Source: Acidobacteria bacterium Mor1 (GTDB lineage Bacteria > Acidobacteriota > Polarisedimenticolia > Polarisedimenticolales > Polarisedimenticolaceae). Taken from it: a stretch of 64,000 nt of DNA. The translations under genes were made by a program, and so were the position numbers. The stretch lies in NCBI GenBank assembly GCA_001664505.1, contig CP011806.1, forward strand, positions 564,841 to 628,840. The letters run 5' to 3'. Shown piece after piece: positions 8,530-18,918 of the stretch. A model generated the notes under the pieces. That model ran no database searches. It saw nothing but the letters and a program-made list of their open reading frames with translations, and had not been told where the DNA came from. Position 1 is the stretch's first letter. Each line of letters starts with the position of its first letter.

Positions 8530-8558
8530 TTGACCGGGCCGGGGGACCCGTCTAACAC
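8530..8558 (+). promoter_or_regulatory. Weak candidate promoter upstream of the sigma factor gene
   Basis: TTGACC (8530-8535), 17 bases and TAACAC (8553-8558) give a good -35 with a poor -10, about 117 bases before the GTG of the sigma factor gene. The 251-base gap between 8424 and 8674 shows no terminator hairpin, small reading frame or RNA gene that I can support. Confidence 0.25.
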
Positions 8559-8674
8559 TTGACAGTGCGAACCACACGTTCGCCCCGAATGAGGGTTTCG
8601 AGCAGGGATCGGGGGAGACACGCTCGATAGACGCGGGAACGGCAACTTCCCGCAAAGCATCGCAAGGAGCCGCC

Positions 8675-9652
8675 GTGCAGTCTTCCACCGCCTCGACCAC
8701 AGTCCTCTCCCGCTACTTCGCCGAGATCCGTGAGAACCGGCGACTCACCAAGGAAGAAGAGAAGGCGCTGGCCCGCCGGATCCAGGGCGGCGACAAGAGC
8801 GCCATCGACATCCTGGTGCGGGCGAACCTCAGCTTCGTGGTCAAGGTGGCCAGCGAGTACCGCAACCTCGGGATCGCCTTCGAGGACCTGCTCAACGAGG
8901 GCAACATCGGCCTGATCGAGGCGGCCCATCGCTTCGATGCGGACAAGGACACCAAGTTCATCAGCTACGCGGTGTGGTGGATCCGCAAGTCGATGCTCAA
9001 GGCGCTGGCGGACCACTCCAACATGGTGCGTGTGCCGACGCACCAGCTCAAGCGGGTGCGCGAGGTGCGCGCCGCCGAGGCGGCCCTGCGCCGCAAGCTG
9101 GGCCGCAAGCCGACCCGGGAAGAGATCTCCAAGAAGATCGAAGAGGACGTCAGCCGGGTCGACGAGGTGATGCAGCTGAGCCTGCACGGCGTCAGCATCG
9201 ACGAGAAGGTCGGCAAGAACGTCGACCGTCCGCTGAGCGACTTCATCGAGGACCCGGGCGCCGGGCACGTGGTCGATGCGATGATCGATCGCGAGTACGA
9301 GCATGATCTCGACGGCGCCCTCGACGAACTCAACGAGCAGGAGCGCTACGTCCTGACCCATCGCTTCGGCCTCGGCGGAACCAGCGCCATGACCCTCCAC
9401 GAGATCGGCAAGCAGATGGGGGTCAGCCGGGAACGGGTCCGCCAGATCGAAAACAAGGCCACGGCCAACCTGCGCAAGTATTTCAAGCGCCGGAACTCGG
9501 TGCAGGCGCCGTTGCGCCCCCGGGCGGGGCAGAAGAAGGTTGCCCGCAAGCGGGACCTGGTGGCGTCGGATGTCCCGGCCCCGGGAGTCGCCGACGAGGC
9601 TGCTGCGCACCATGGGGAAGAGGGCGATTCCCCCCAGGCGGTCGCGATCTGA
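8675..9652 (+). CDS. RNA polymerase sigma-70 family factor (RpoD/SigA type, no region 1.1)
   Basis: A 325-residue sigma factor. Region 1.2 is seen as 'LSRYFAEIRENRRLTKEEEK', region 2 as 'ANLSFVVKVASEYRNLGIAF', 'GNIGLIEAAHRFD' and 'YAVWWIRKSMLKALADHS' (core binding, -10 recognition and melting), region 3 as 'LGRKPTREEISKKI', and region 4 as 'LTHRFGLGG' to 'GVSRERVRQIENKA' (the -35-binding helix-turn-helix). Region 1.1 and the non-conserved region are absent, so it is either a compact primary sigma factor or a group 2 paralogue; the window cannot decide. The ~45-residue tail after region 4 is basic then acidic and not conserved. The GTG start has AAGGAG 5 bases upstream. No anti-sigma gene is adjacent. 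Confidence 0.92.
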   Translation: MQSSTASTTVLSRYFAEIRENRRLTKEEEKALARRIQGGDKSAIDILVRANLSFVVKVASEYRNLGIAFEDLLNEGNIGLIEAAHRFDADKDTKFISYAVWWIRKSMLKALADHSNMVRVPTHQLKRVREVRAAEAALRRKLGRKPTREEISKKIEEDVSRVDEVMQLSLHGVSIDEKVGKNVDRPLSDFIEDPGAGHVVDAMIDREYEHDLDGALDELNEQERYVLTHRFGLGGTSAMTLHEIGKQMGVSRERVRQIENKATANLRKYFKRRNSVQAPLRPRAGQKKVARKRDLVASDVPAPGVADEAAAHHGEEGDSPQAVAI

Positions 9653-9711
9653 CCCTGTCGGTTCCGTGATAGGGTGCCTGCGACCCCTCTGACCGGGTCG
9701 CGGAGCCCACG

Positions 9712-10449
9712 TTGCCCGAGCCCCTTGGGTACATCCTGCTGTTCGGCGCCGGCCTGATCGCCGGAGCGCTCAACGTCATCGCCGGCGGCGGCTCCTTCCT
9801 CACCCTTCCGATCCTGATCTTCCTGGGCCTGCCCCCCACGGTGGCCAACGGCACCAACCGGGTCGGGATCCTGTTGCAGAACGTCGGTGCCGTCTGGGGC
9901 TTCCGGCGCCACAACGTGCTCGACACCCGTGACTGGGCCTGGGTCCTGATTCCGGCGGTGGCCGGGTCCGTTGCCGGCACCGCTCTGGCCCTGTGGGTCG
10001 GCGACGCCGCCTTCCAGCGGATCCTGGCGAGCCTGATGATCGTGGCGACCCTGGGCAGCCTGTGGTCGCCGAGGATCGGCGGCGAGGGGCGTGCGGGTCT
10101 GTCCCGTGGGCCGTTGGCCCTCGGTTTCCTCGTCGCCGGGGTCTACGGGGGCTTCGTTCAGGCCGGCGTGGGGTTCCTGATCCTGACCGTCACCAGCCTT
10201 GCCGGACTGGATCTGGTTCGGGGCAACGCCCTCAAGGTCTTCTGCATTCTGGCCTTCACCGGGGTATCCCTCGCCATCTTCGCCTGGAGCGGCAAGGTGG
10301 AGTGGATTCCGGGGCTGGCGCTGGCCGGGGGCACGATCCTCGGCGGGCAGCTGGGGGTGCGCTGGACCGTGCAGAAGGGGCACGCCTGGATCCGAGGCGT
10401 AGTCACCGTGGCGGTGCTGGCCATGGCGGTCCTCCTCTGGCTGCGCTGA
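9712..10449 (+). CDS. TauE/SafE (TSUP) family permease
   Basis: A 245-residue inner-membrane protein with about seven to eight hydrophobic segments. The start is a TTG, read as Met before 'PEPLGYILLFGAGLIAG'. Family signatures are visible in both halves: 'GALNVIAGGGSFLTLPIL' and 'ANGTNRVGILLQN' early, then 'GVYGGFVQAGVGFLIL' and 'GLDLVRGNALKVFCI' later, the inverted repeat typical of the family. TSUP proteins export or import small sulfur-containing or organic anions such as sulfite, sulfoacetate or taurine; the substrate here is open. A sulfur link to the nearby cysteine/cystathionine synthase is possible but unproven. The stop codon sits inside a 20-base tandem repeat. Confidence 0.88.
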   Translation: MPEPLGYILLFGAGLIAGALNVIAGGGSFLTLPILIFLGLPPTVANGTNRVGILLQNVGAVWGFRRHNVLDTRDWAWVLIPAVAGSVAGTALALWVGDAAFQRILASLMIVATLGSLWSPRIGGEGRAGLSRGPLALGFLVAGVYGGFVQAGVGFLILTVTSLAGLDLVRGNALKVFCILAFTGVSLAIFAWSGKVEWIPGLALAGGTILGGQLGVRWTVQKGHAWIRGVVTVAVLAMAVLLWLR

Positions 10450-10490
10450 GCCTGCTCGGGCTGCGCTGAGCCTGCTCGGGCTGCGCTGAG
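10441..10490. repeat. 20-bp tandem repeat spanning a stop codon
   Basis: The 20-base unit CTGCGCTGAGCCTGCTCGGG occurs at 10441-10460 and 10461-10480 without mismatch, then 10 more bases (10481-10490). The first copy includes the last two codons and TGA stop of the permease gene, so the duplication repeats the gene end. TATAGT at 10492-10497, right after it, could serve as a -10 for the M16 operon. Confidence 0.9.
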
Positions 10491-10564
10491 ATATAGTGGC
10501 GCGGTTGCGCCGTCGGCGCAGGAGCGTGCGCGGTGCGGCGCACGTGGAATGAAGGAGACCCCTC

Positions 10565-11913
10565 GTGAAACTGCGGATCCTATCGAGCGTTGCGCTGCTC
10601 ATCGCCCTCCTGGGCGGAAGCCCGGCCGTCGCCGAGGAAGACATGAAAAAGATCTTCCCCTACGCAATCGAAACCGAGACCCTGGACAACGGCCTCAAGG
10701 TGGTGCTCGTGCCGATGGCGTCCGAGGGACTGGTGTCCTACTGGACCATCGTGCGCACCGGTGCGCGGGACGAGTACGAGGCGGGCTACACCGGCTTCGC
10801 TCATTTCTTCGAGCACATGATGTTCCGGGGCACCGAGAGGTACCCCCAGGACAAGTACAACGAAGAGATCACCCGGATGGGCGCGGACGCCAACGCGTTC
10901 ACCAGCAACGACCTCACCGCCTATCACCTCAACGTGACCTCCGACGTGGTCGAGAAGGTGATGGAGCTGGAAAGCGATCGCTTCCAGAACCTCTCCTATC
11001 CGGTCGGCGCGTTCAAGACCGAGGCCGGAGCGGTCTACGGGGAATACCGCAAGAACCGGATGAACCCGTTCTTTGCCATCTCCGAGGCGATGCGCAAGGA
11101 GGCGTTCGAGAAGCACACCTACGGGCACACCGCCATGGGCTATGAAGAAGACATCAAGAACATGCCTGAGATGTTCGACTACAGCCGCTCGTTCTTCAAG
11201 CGCCACTACCGGCCCGAGAACTGCGTGCTGCTGATCGCCGGCGATATCGAATCCGCTGCGACGATGGATCTGGTGCGCAAGTACTACGGCGGCTGGGAGC
11301 CGGGCTACGTCGAGCCGGAGATCCCGGTCGAGCCGGAGCAGAAGGCCGAGAAGCGAATCGATGTGGCCTATCCCGGGCGCACCCTGCCGATCGTCTGGAT
11401 GGGCTACAAGTCCGGCCATTTCGATCCCGCCGACAAGACCTGGGTTGCGGGGATGCTGCTCGGTCCGCTGGCCTTCGGCCAGACCAGCGACCTTTTCAAG
11501 AAGCTGGTCCTCGACGAGCAGGTGATCGAGTTCGTCCAGGGGCGGCCCGATATGAGCCGGGATCCGGGACTCTTCAGCGTGATCACCCGGATCAAGGATC
11601 CGGAGAAGGTGGACTACGTGGTTTCCGAGATCGACCGGGTGATCGCCGGGTTCCAGGAATCACCGCCCGATGCCGGCCGGCTGGCCGATGAGAAATCCAA
11701 CGTGAAGTACAGCTTCCTGATGGGGCTCGAGACCCCGGACAACGTCGCCAGCTCGCTCTCGCGGATCATCGCCGCGACCGGTGGGACCGAGGCGATCGAG
11801 ACGATGTACCGGACCCTCGACGCGGTGACTCCCGAAGACGTTCAGGCGGCGGCTCGCGCCTACCTGACCAAGGAGCGCCGGACCCTTGCGATCCTGCGGG
11901 CGGGAGGTGCCCA

Positions 11914-11917
<4 letters not shown>
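10565..11917 (+). CDS. M16-family zinc metallopeptidase, active subunit
   Basis: A 450-residue exported protein with a signal peptide (MKLRILSSVALLIALLGG, cleavage near AVAEED). The inverted zinc motif HxxEH is intact in 'AHFFEHMMFRGTE', and the third ligand lies in 'KTEAGAVYGEYRKNRMNP', about 75 residues later. One M16 half (~50-220) is followed by the non-catalytic half (~220-445), including 'IDVAYPGRTLPIVWMGYK'. M16 peptidases degrade oligopeptides in a closed chamber; in Gram-negatives the secreted pairs act in the periplasm. The GTG start has GAAGGAG upstream. It overlaps the next gene by 4 bases; that gene lacks the zinc motif, so the two probably form an active/inactive heterodimer like PqqG/PqqF-type or processing-peptidase pairs. 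Confidence 0.92.
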
Positions 11918-13449
<1,532 letters not shown>

Positions 13450-13456
13450 TCGGCAT

Positions 13457-14818
13457 TCAGCGGGAAGAAGCCGGCGTCAATCGTGAGAGTGCTGCCTGAA
13501 GCCAGAGGTAGAAGGCGACCGACGGCAGGATCGCGGCGATCAGCAGGCCGATCAACAGACCCGAGAAGGCGGTGTGGCCCAGGTTTTCCGCCAGGGCCAT
13601 GCCGCCCCACGCCAGGGGTGCGGTCAACAGGATGTAGCGCAGCGCCGCGATGATCATGCCGGGGTTGCCCCGGTTCATCCCCTCGAAGATCGGCCGGCAA
13701 AGCAAGAAGGGCGCCCCCGCCAGACAACCGAGAGGCACCAGCCGCAGGGCGAACGCCGTGTACTGCTGGGAGACGGCGGTCTCGGCCAGGTTGGCCGCGA
13801 GCCAATCGCCGCCCAACAAGGTCAGCGGCGCCAGCAGCAGTACCGCGTACAGCGCCGTCGCGCCGGTGGCCTGACGGATGCCCTGTCGAACCCCGCCGAT
13901 ATCGTCCGCCCCGAAGCGCCGGGCTGCGTAGGGCAGCATCGCCACCGCCGTTGCGATCACCGGCTGGATGGCGAACAGCAGTACCCGGGAGTAGATCGAG
14001 AACGCTGCGATCGATTCGGTCGGGTAGGGAGTGCGGGCCAGCATCCAGTTGATCACCGCGATCTCGGTGGACATCAACACGAAGGAGACCGACGACGGGA
14101 TCGCGAGGGACAGGATCGTGCGGTAGGGCGTGGGATCCAGTTCGGTGTTCGGCGTCTCTCCCTCTTCCTTGCGGCGTCGCTCATGTTGGCCGGCACGGTA
14201 CAGAGCGTAGGCCAGGCCGCCGACCCGGCCGATGACCGTCGAGAGGGCGATGCCGAAGATTCCCCATTCGAAGCCGAACACGAAGACGACGTTGAGGATC
14301 ACGTTGATGATGTTGGAGTAGAGCCCGGCAATCATCGTCGCCTTGGTGTCCTCATGGGCCTTGACCAGGGAGTCGGGGATGATCGACCAGAACGAGGTGG
14401 CCGCGGAGCCGATGATCAGCACCGTGCCGTAGATCCGGAACTCCCGGGTGACCGCTTCGCTCAGCCCCAACCACGAGGCACCGAACCAGATGCCCACGCC
14501 GATCAGGGCGAACAGGGGAGAGGCGACCATGACGATGCGCCAGGTGGTCGCCAGATACTGGTCGATCTTGGCGCCGGCCCGGGCGCCGATCGAACGGGAG
14601 AGGGCGGAAGTCAGCCCGGTGGAGACCCCGACCCACAGCGCGATCATCAAGAACTCGAAGGGCCAGACCAGGCCGATCGCGGCCACGCCGGCGTCCCCGA
14701 TCTTGTAGGCGGCGAAGGCGGTGTCGACCAGGGAGAAGGCCGCGCGCATGACGAAGGACACCACCAGAGGCGCGGCCATCCGTAGCAGCGGGGTGCCGGT
14801 CTCCGACTTTGGGCTCAC
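13457..14818 (-). CDS. MATE-family multidrug/toxin efflux transporter
   Basis: A 453-residue inner-membrane protein with about 12 hydrophobic segments. The N-terminal half carries 'RMAAPLVVSFVMRAAFSLVD' and 'IGLVWPFEFLMIALWVGVST' with 'ALSRSIGARAGAKIDQYLA', typical of MATE antiporters, and the second half repeats the pattern ('LSLAIPSSVSFVLMSTEIAV', 'QPVIATAVAMLPYAARRFGA'). MATE proteins export cationic drugs or metabolites using a Na+ or H+ gradient. The start is a GTG with GGAG about 10 bases upstream. TATGGT (14878-14883, minus strand) may be its -10, and a 6-bp inverted repeat lies further upstream. Length is normal. Confidence 0.9.
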   Translation of the reverse strand: MSPKSETGTPLLRMAAPLVVSFVMRAAFSLVDTAFAAYKIGDAGVAAIGLVWPFEFLMIALWVGVSTGLTSALSRSIGARAGAKIDQYLATTWRIVMVASPLFALIGVGIWFGASWLGLSEAVTREFRIYGTVLIIGSAATSFWSIIPDSLVKAHEDTKATMIAGLYSNIINVILNVVFVFGFEWGIFGIALSTVIGRVGGLAYALYRAGQHERRRKEEGETPNTELDPTPYRTILSLAIPSSVSFVLMSTEIAVINWMLARTPYPTESIAAFSIYSRVLLFAIQPVIATAVAMLPYAARRFGADDIGGVRQGIRQATGATALYAVLLLAPLTLLGGDWLAANLAETAVSQQYTAFALRLVPLGCLAGAPFLLCRPIFEGMNRGNPGMIIAALRYILLTAPLAWGGMALAENLGHTAFSGLLIGLLIAAILPSVAFYLWLQAALSRLTPASSR

Positions 14819-14924
14819 GCAGGGTTCTCCGGGGGGATCACGCCCGGTCCTTCCGCGGAACCCGGGCGCTCGCCGTCACCATAGAACGTCAGCGGCAAGT
14901 TCGCCCGAATTTCGCAGGATTCCG

Positions 14925-14939
14925 CTGTCATGCTGACAG
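14925..14939. promoter_or_regulatory. Inverted repeat upstream of the MATE gene
   Basis: CTGTCA-TGC-TGACAG is a perfect 6-bp inverted repeat with a 3-base centre, in the 140-base gap between the Pro-Glu-Lys repeat gene and the MATE gene. It could be an operator for a dimeric repressor of the efflux gene, or a short hairpin after the upstream gene; there is no T-tract on either side. Confidence 0.35.
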
Positions 14940-14958
14940 TGGGCGGCCGGCCCGGGGG

Positions 14959-16299
14959 TCACAGCGCGCGGAGCACGCGTATCTCGGCGACCTCCACCGG
15001 AATCGACCCCTCGATGCGGAACTGGGCGAAGGCGGGGTCGCTGACCAGTACCGCGCCACCGCCGCCGTCTAGCTGCACCCGGTAGCGGCCGTCGGGCAGG
15101 CCGGAGATCGACCAGGCGCCATCGGCGGCAGGCACGATCCGCGCGGCCTCGTTGAGAATGCTGTCCGGGCCAAGCAGGATCACTGCCTTGACCCGGGCGA
15201 GAGCCGGGCCGCTCAGCTTTCCCTGAACCTGGGGCGGCTGGCCCCGTTCGGGCTCAGGCTTCGGCTCAGGCTTCGGCTCAGGCTTCGGCTCGGGCTTCGG
15301 CTCGGGCTTCGGCTCGGGCTTCGGCTCGGGCTTCGGTTCAGGCTTCGGCTCAGGCTTCGGCTCAGGCTTCGGCTCAGGCTTCGGCTCAGGCTTCGGCTCA
15401 GGCTTCGGCTCAGGCTTCGGCTCAGGCTTCGGCTCAGGCTTCGGCTCAGGGCTCGGCTCGGCCTTCGGCTCAGGCCGGTTGGCGGCGATGTCCGTCTGGA
15501 AGGTCCGCAGCGGGCCGGTCCAGAAGCGGAAGATCGAGCCGTCGGCCAGGGACACCTCACCGAGTCCGCTGCCGCCGTCCAGGCCGAGCTCCCGGGCCTC
15601 TCCGGGAATCACGAGAGTCTCACGGAAGGGCATCTGTTCCCGGGTAGGAGGGTCCGACAGGTCCACAAGAACCAGCCGGTCCGTCTGGCCCATCAACACC
15701 TGGTCGCTGTCGGGAATCGGCAACACGGCGAAGTTGAGGCCGGGAATGCGGAACAGCGGGCCGCTTCGCAGGTCCGGCAGCAGCAACACCCGGAGTTCGT
15801 CCTCGCAGGGCAGGAGAATCGCGTCGCCGCCGTTGCTCAGGGCCAGCTTGCCCACGCTCCGGGGCAGGGGCGCCTCGTGGCGGGCGCGCAGGGTGTCGAC
15901 GTCGATCCGCACCAGGTAGCTGTCCGCGGGCCCGCGCCGGGTCCAGCGCTCCATCGCCACGAACAGCTCGTTGCCGCCCGGGGCGAACAGCAGGGAACGC
16001 ACGCGTCCCGACAGTTCCAGGTCGACTGGCTTGGACTCGGCGGGGTCCAGCAGGCGGATCACCGATTTCTTACGCTTGCCCGGAAGTTCGAAGGCGCCGG
16101 CGGCCAGGGTCAGGCTACGATCCGTCGCGACCGCCACAGGCGCCTCGAGATCGAGGCGCTCGAGTAGGCGTTGCCGCTCATCTTCGGCCTGGACGAGGCT
16201 TCCCCCGAGGACGCAGCACAAGGCGAGCGCGACGACGGCATACCACCTGCTGCGTGGCCCGGATCGCGGCCCGGCCGGCCTTTCCGCGATTCCCCGCAT
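14959..16299 (-). CDS. Exported protein with Pro-Glu-Pro-Lys repeat linker
   Basis: A 446-residue protein in three parts. Residues 1-40 hold a basic N-terminus and a hydrophobic segment ([20 protein letters not shown]), a signal peptide or membrane anchor. Residues ~45-270 are a beta-rich domain with WD40-like repeats ('[16 protein letters not shown]', '[14 protein letters not shown]'), perhaps a beta-propeller. About 70 residues of alternating Glu-Pro-Lys-Pro follow, then a ~95-residue domain ('[20 protein letters not shown]') resembling carboxypeptidase regulatory or prealbumin-like sandwiches. Such Pro/Lys/Glu linkers, as in TonB, span the periplasm. The start at 16299 has GGAGGAAGG upstream and is preferred to an earlier ATG at 16341. 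I do not recognise a named family. Confidence 0.72.
   Translation of the reverse strand: MRGIAERPAGPRSGPRSRWYAVVALALCCVLGGSLVQAEDERQRLLERLDLEAPVAVATDRSLTLAAGAFELPGKRKKSVIRLLDPAESKPVDLELSGRVRSLLFAPGGNELFVAMERWTRRGPADSYLVRIDVDTLRARHEAPLPRSVGKLALSNGGDAILLPCEDELRVLLLPDLRSGPLFRIPGLNFAVLPIPDSDQVLMGQTDRLVLVDLSDPPTREQMPFRETLVIPGEARELGLDGGSGLGEVSLADGSIFRFWTGPLRTFQTDIAANRPEPKAEPSPEPKPEPKPEPKPEPKPEPKPEPKPEPKPEPKPEPKPEPKPEPKPEPKPEPKPEPKPEPKPEPKPEPERGQPPQVQGKLSGPALARVKAVILLGPDSILNEAARIVPAADGAWSISGLPDGRYRVQLDGGGGAVLVSDPAFAQFRIEGSIPVEVAEIRVLRAL
15249..15470. repeat. 12-bp tandem repeat encoding Glu-Pro-Lys-Pro
   Basis: About 16 near-identical copies of GGCTTCGGCTCA (plus-strand reading), with scattered A/G changes at one site (GGCTCA or GGCTCG). 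As a multiple of three it keeps the reading frame of the minus-strand gene and lengthens its linker four residues at a time. A block of four GGCTCG variants lies inside the GGCTCA copies, consistent with unit duplication by slippage or unequal exchange. Confidence 0.93.
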
Positions 16300-16483
16300 G
16301 GTCCCTTCCTCCGCCCCTCGAACCGAATGCCGGTGGGTCACCGACCTCGGCCAACCCGAGCATGCCAGTTCGTCAGCCCCGCCGCAATGGCGCCGGGGGA
16401 TCGTTGGCCGATCCCCCGGGGATTACGCTTTCGTAGCCCGCGAATCCCCGCGCCCGGATCGTGGCGTTGGGCCGCCTCGTGCC

Positions 16484-16489
16484 TATATT
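16484..16489 (+). promoter_or_regulatory. Possible -10 element directly upstream of the hybrid kinase gene
   Basis: TATATT ends 9 bases before the ATG at 16499. If used, the transcript would begin within about 3 bases of the start codon, giving an essentially leaderless mRNA; consistently, no Shine-Dalgarno sequence precedes this ATG. No -35 is visible. Confidence 0.35.
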
Positions 16490-16498
16490 TGCCCAGGC

Positions 16499-18844
16499 AT
16501 GCACCAATCAGCGCGAAAACCGTTCCAGAAGACGTTGTTGTCCGTTCTTGCCGTCGTGGGCCTGGCAGCCGCCGTTCCCGCGTGGGTGCTGACGGGCCCT
16601 GTGGCGATCGTGGCCTCGCTCCTCTGCGTGGCCGGCGCGGCCTTCTGGGCCCAGGGCCGGTTGATGCGTCCGATCGACCGGTTGGCCGTCGCTGCCGATC
16701 GAATCGTCGGCGAGCAGGACTACACGACCCGCCTGAAATGCGACCGCCACGGGGAGTTCAGGGGCATCGCCTCGGCGCTCAACGGGCTGCTGGACGAGAT
16801 CCAGCAGCGGGAGCTGGCCATGGTGCGGGCCGGAGACGAAGCCCGGGAAGTGCTCGATAGCCGGCTGCTCGCGCTGCAGCAGCAGATCGATGACGAGAAG
16901 CAGCACTCCCGGCTGAAGTCCGAATTCATCCGGACCATCAGCCACGAGATTCGCGGCCCTCTGGATCACATCATCGGCTCGACCCAGCTGGCGATGGAGT
17001 CGGTAGGGCGCCGCGAACTGCATGACTATCTGCGGTCGGTCAAACCCACCGCCGATCACCTGCTGCACATCCTGAACAACGTGTTGGATCTCTCCCGGCT
17101 GGAATCGGGGCGGATCGAGGTGGACCGGATCCCGTTCAGCCTGCGTGGCTGCGTCGGGGACACGGTACGGACCCTGGGCTACATGGCCGAAGGCAGGGGC
17201 CTCGAGCTCCAATGCCACATCCCCGAGAATCTGCCCGATGCGCTGCTGGGCGATCCGGGCCGCATTCGCCAGCTGGTGGTGAACCTGGCCCAGAGTCGTC
17301 TTGGACGCACCTCCTCGGGCGAGGTCTCGGTTCGCGTCCGGCTCGAGCCGGTCACCGACTCGACGGTGCTGCACTTCGAGGTGTCCGCTCCGGGCGGTGC
17401 CGCCGCCGACCCGGTCGAGCAGGCGCTCCTCTCCGGCGAACAACCCCTGGGAGGCGCCGAGGCCTGGCGCAACGGGGCCAACGGGCTCGGGCTGTCGATC
17501 TCGCGCAAGCTGGTCGACCTGCTGGGAGGCCGGCTGTGGTCCAGCACCGACGGGCCGACCGGATACACGATTCACTTCACGGTTCCCGTCGAGCTTCAGG
17601 AAGCCCGGGATGCCGCGCGGCCTCGCCATATCGGCTCCACCCGTCTGCAGGACATGCGGGTTCTGGTCGTCGACGATAACGAGACCAGCCGCCGCATGGT
17701 CTGCGACCTGTTGTCCGGTTGGGGCATGCAGGTGGTCCAGCTCGACGGAAGCGCAGCGGCCGAACAGACTCTGATCGACGCCGCGTTGGCCCACGAGCCC
17801 TTCGAGTTCGCGATCATCGATGCGGACATGCCGGGTATCGACGGCTTCGAGCTTTGCCGCCGTATCCGGGAGTCCCGGGACGTCGGCGAGACTCCAATTC
17901 TGTTGCTGAGCCCCGTCGGCCGCATGGGCGACGGCGCACGCTGCCGTGAACTCTGCATCGATGGGTACCTGACCAAGCCGGTCAGTTCTGCCGAGCTCCT
18001 CGGAGCGATTCGGACGATCCTCGGTTATCGAGCAGGCACCGCCTCCGGCGAAGAGCTGGTCACCCGGCACTCCCTGCGGGAGACCCGGCTGCACCTGCAT
18101 ATCCTGGTCGCCGAGCAGGACGACGTTCAACGCATGGTCACTCGCCGTATGCTGCGCAAGCGGGGCCACACGGTCCTCGCCGTCGGCAGCGGCAAGGAGG
18201 TCCTGGAGCAGGTCGACGACACCCAGTTCGACCTCCTGCTCCTCGATCTCGATCTCGCTGACCTCGACGGTTATCAGGTCGCCCGTGGCGTCCGTGGGTC
18301 CGAGGCGGAAAGCGGCCGCCGCCTGCCGATCGTCGGTCTGGGGCGGACTGCCGACGAAGGGGAGCGGTTGCGTTCCTCGGAGGCCGGCATCGACGCCGTG
18401 GTGGCCAAGCCGATCGACGCCCAACGCCTCGAACGGGCGATCGAGCAGTCGGTCGGCGACGCCCAGCGGATGGAGTTCCACCGGACCGAATTCGCCGGCG
18501 GCGGATCGCTGATCGATCCGGCGGTGGCGCTGGACCGGGCCGGTGGGAACACCGCCGAGCTCTCGGAGCAGATCGAGGTGTTTCTGGACGTGACCCCCGG
18601 TCTGCTCGACGAGATCCGTACCGGCATCGATCGTGGCGACGCCAGCGTCGTGGAGCAGGCCTCGAACCGTTTGAGCGGCTCCCTCGAGAGTTTCGGCGCC
18701 GGGCCGGCGGCCGATACCGCCTTCCGGCTGGAACGGGTCGGAAGGGAGGGGCATCTGGATCAGGCCGAGCAGGCGCTGGATGTCCTGGAGGATCAGCTCA
18801 GCCAGGTTCGCCGGGAGCTGAGCGCCCTCGGGCAACGGGGCTGA
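16499..18844 (+). CDS. Hybrid histidine kinase homologue with degenerate ATPase and Hpt sites
   Basis: A 781-residue membrane protein: two hydrophobic segments (~14-52), a HAMP-like region (~53-105), coiled coil, then a DHp helix with the phospho-acceptor His near 149 in 'ISHEIRGPLDHI'. The ATPase domain is unusual: the N-box reads 'RQLVVNLAQSRLGRT', with Ser where the Mg-binding Asn should be, and the G1 box (DxGxG) is replaced by 'SAPGGAAADP', although the G2-like 'GLGLSISRKLVDLLGG' remains. A first receiver domain (~385-505) has Asp442 in 'DADMPGIDG' and a Lys in 'LTKPV'. A second (~540-655) has Asp583 in 'LLDLDLADLDG'. A C-terminal Hpt-like domain has 'SNRLSGS', Asn723 at the phospho-His position. 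It may be a pseudokinase scaffold or phosphatase. The start lacks a Shine-Dalgarno sequence. Confidence 0.87.
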   Translation: MHQSARKPFQKTLLSVLAVVGLAAAVPAWVLTGPVAIVASLLCVAGAAFWAQGRLMRPIDRLAVAADRIVGEQDYTTRLKCDRHGEFRGIASALNGLLDEIQQRELAMVRAGDEAREVLDSRLLALQQQIDDEKQHSRLKSEFIRTISHEIRGPLDHIIGSTQLAMESVGRRELHDYLRSVKPTADHLLHILNNVLDLSRLESGRIEVDRIPFSLRGCVGDTVRTLGYMAEGRGLELQCHIPENLPDALLGDPGRIRQLVVNLAQSRLGRTSSGEVSVRVRLEPVTDSTVLHFEVSAPGGAAADPVEQALLSGEQPLGGAEAWRNGANGLGLSISRKLVDLLGGRLWSSTDGPTGYTIHFTVPVELQEARDAARPRHIGSTRLQDMRVLVVDDNETSRRMVCDLLSGWGMQVVQLDGSAAAEQTLIDAALAHEPFEFAIIDADMPGIDGFELCRRIRESRDVGETPILLLSPVGRMGDGARCRELCIDGYLTKPVSSAELLGAIRTILGYRAGTASGEELVTRHSLRETRLHLHILVAEQDDVQRMVTRRMLRKRGHTVLAVGSGKEVLEQVDDTQFDLLLLDLDLADLDGYQVARGVRGSEAESGRRLPIVGLGRTADEGERLRSSEAGIDAVVAKPIDAQRLERAIEQSVGDAQRMEFHRTEFAGGGSLIDPAVALDRAGGNTAELSEQIEVFLDVTPGLLDEIRTGIDRGDASVVEQASNRLSGSLESFGAGPAADTAFRLERVGREGHLDQAEQALDVLEDQLSQVRRELSALGQRG

Positions 18845-18918
18845 GCCCCGAAACCAGGTCCGCGCTCCCGGCTTGAACCGGTTTGGCGTCCCGTGGTGAT
18901 CGCGGTTACGCTCTAGCC

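Noticed and set aside
8559..8564. Perfect TTGACA as a -35 box for the sigma factor gene
   Set aside because: No -10-like sequence lies 16-18 bases downstream (the bases there are GCCCCG), so the hexamer alone is not support for a promoter.
15249..15470. Repeats considered as a CRISPR array
   Set aside because: The units are contiguous 12-mers without spacers and lie in a reading frame; they encode a Pro/Glu/Lys linker.
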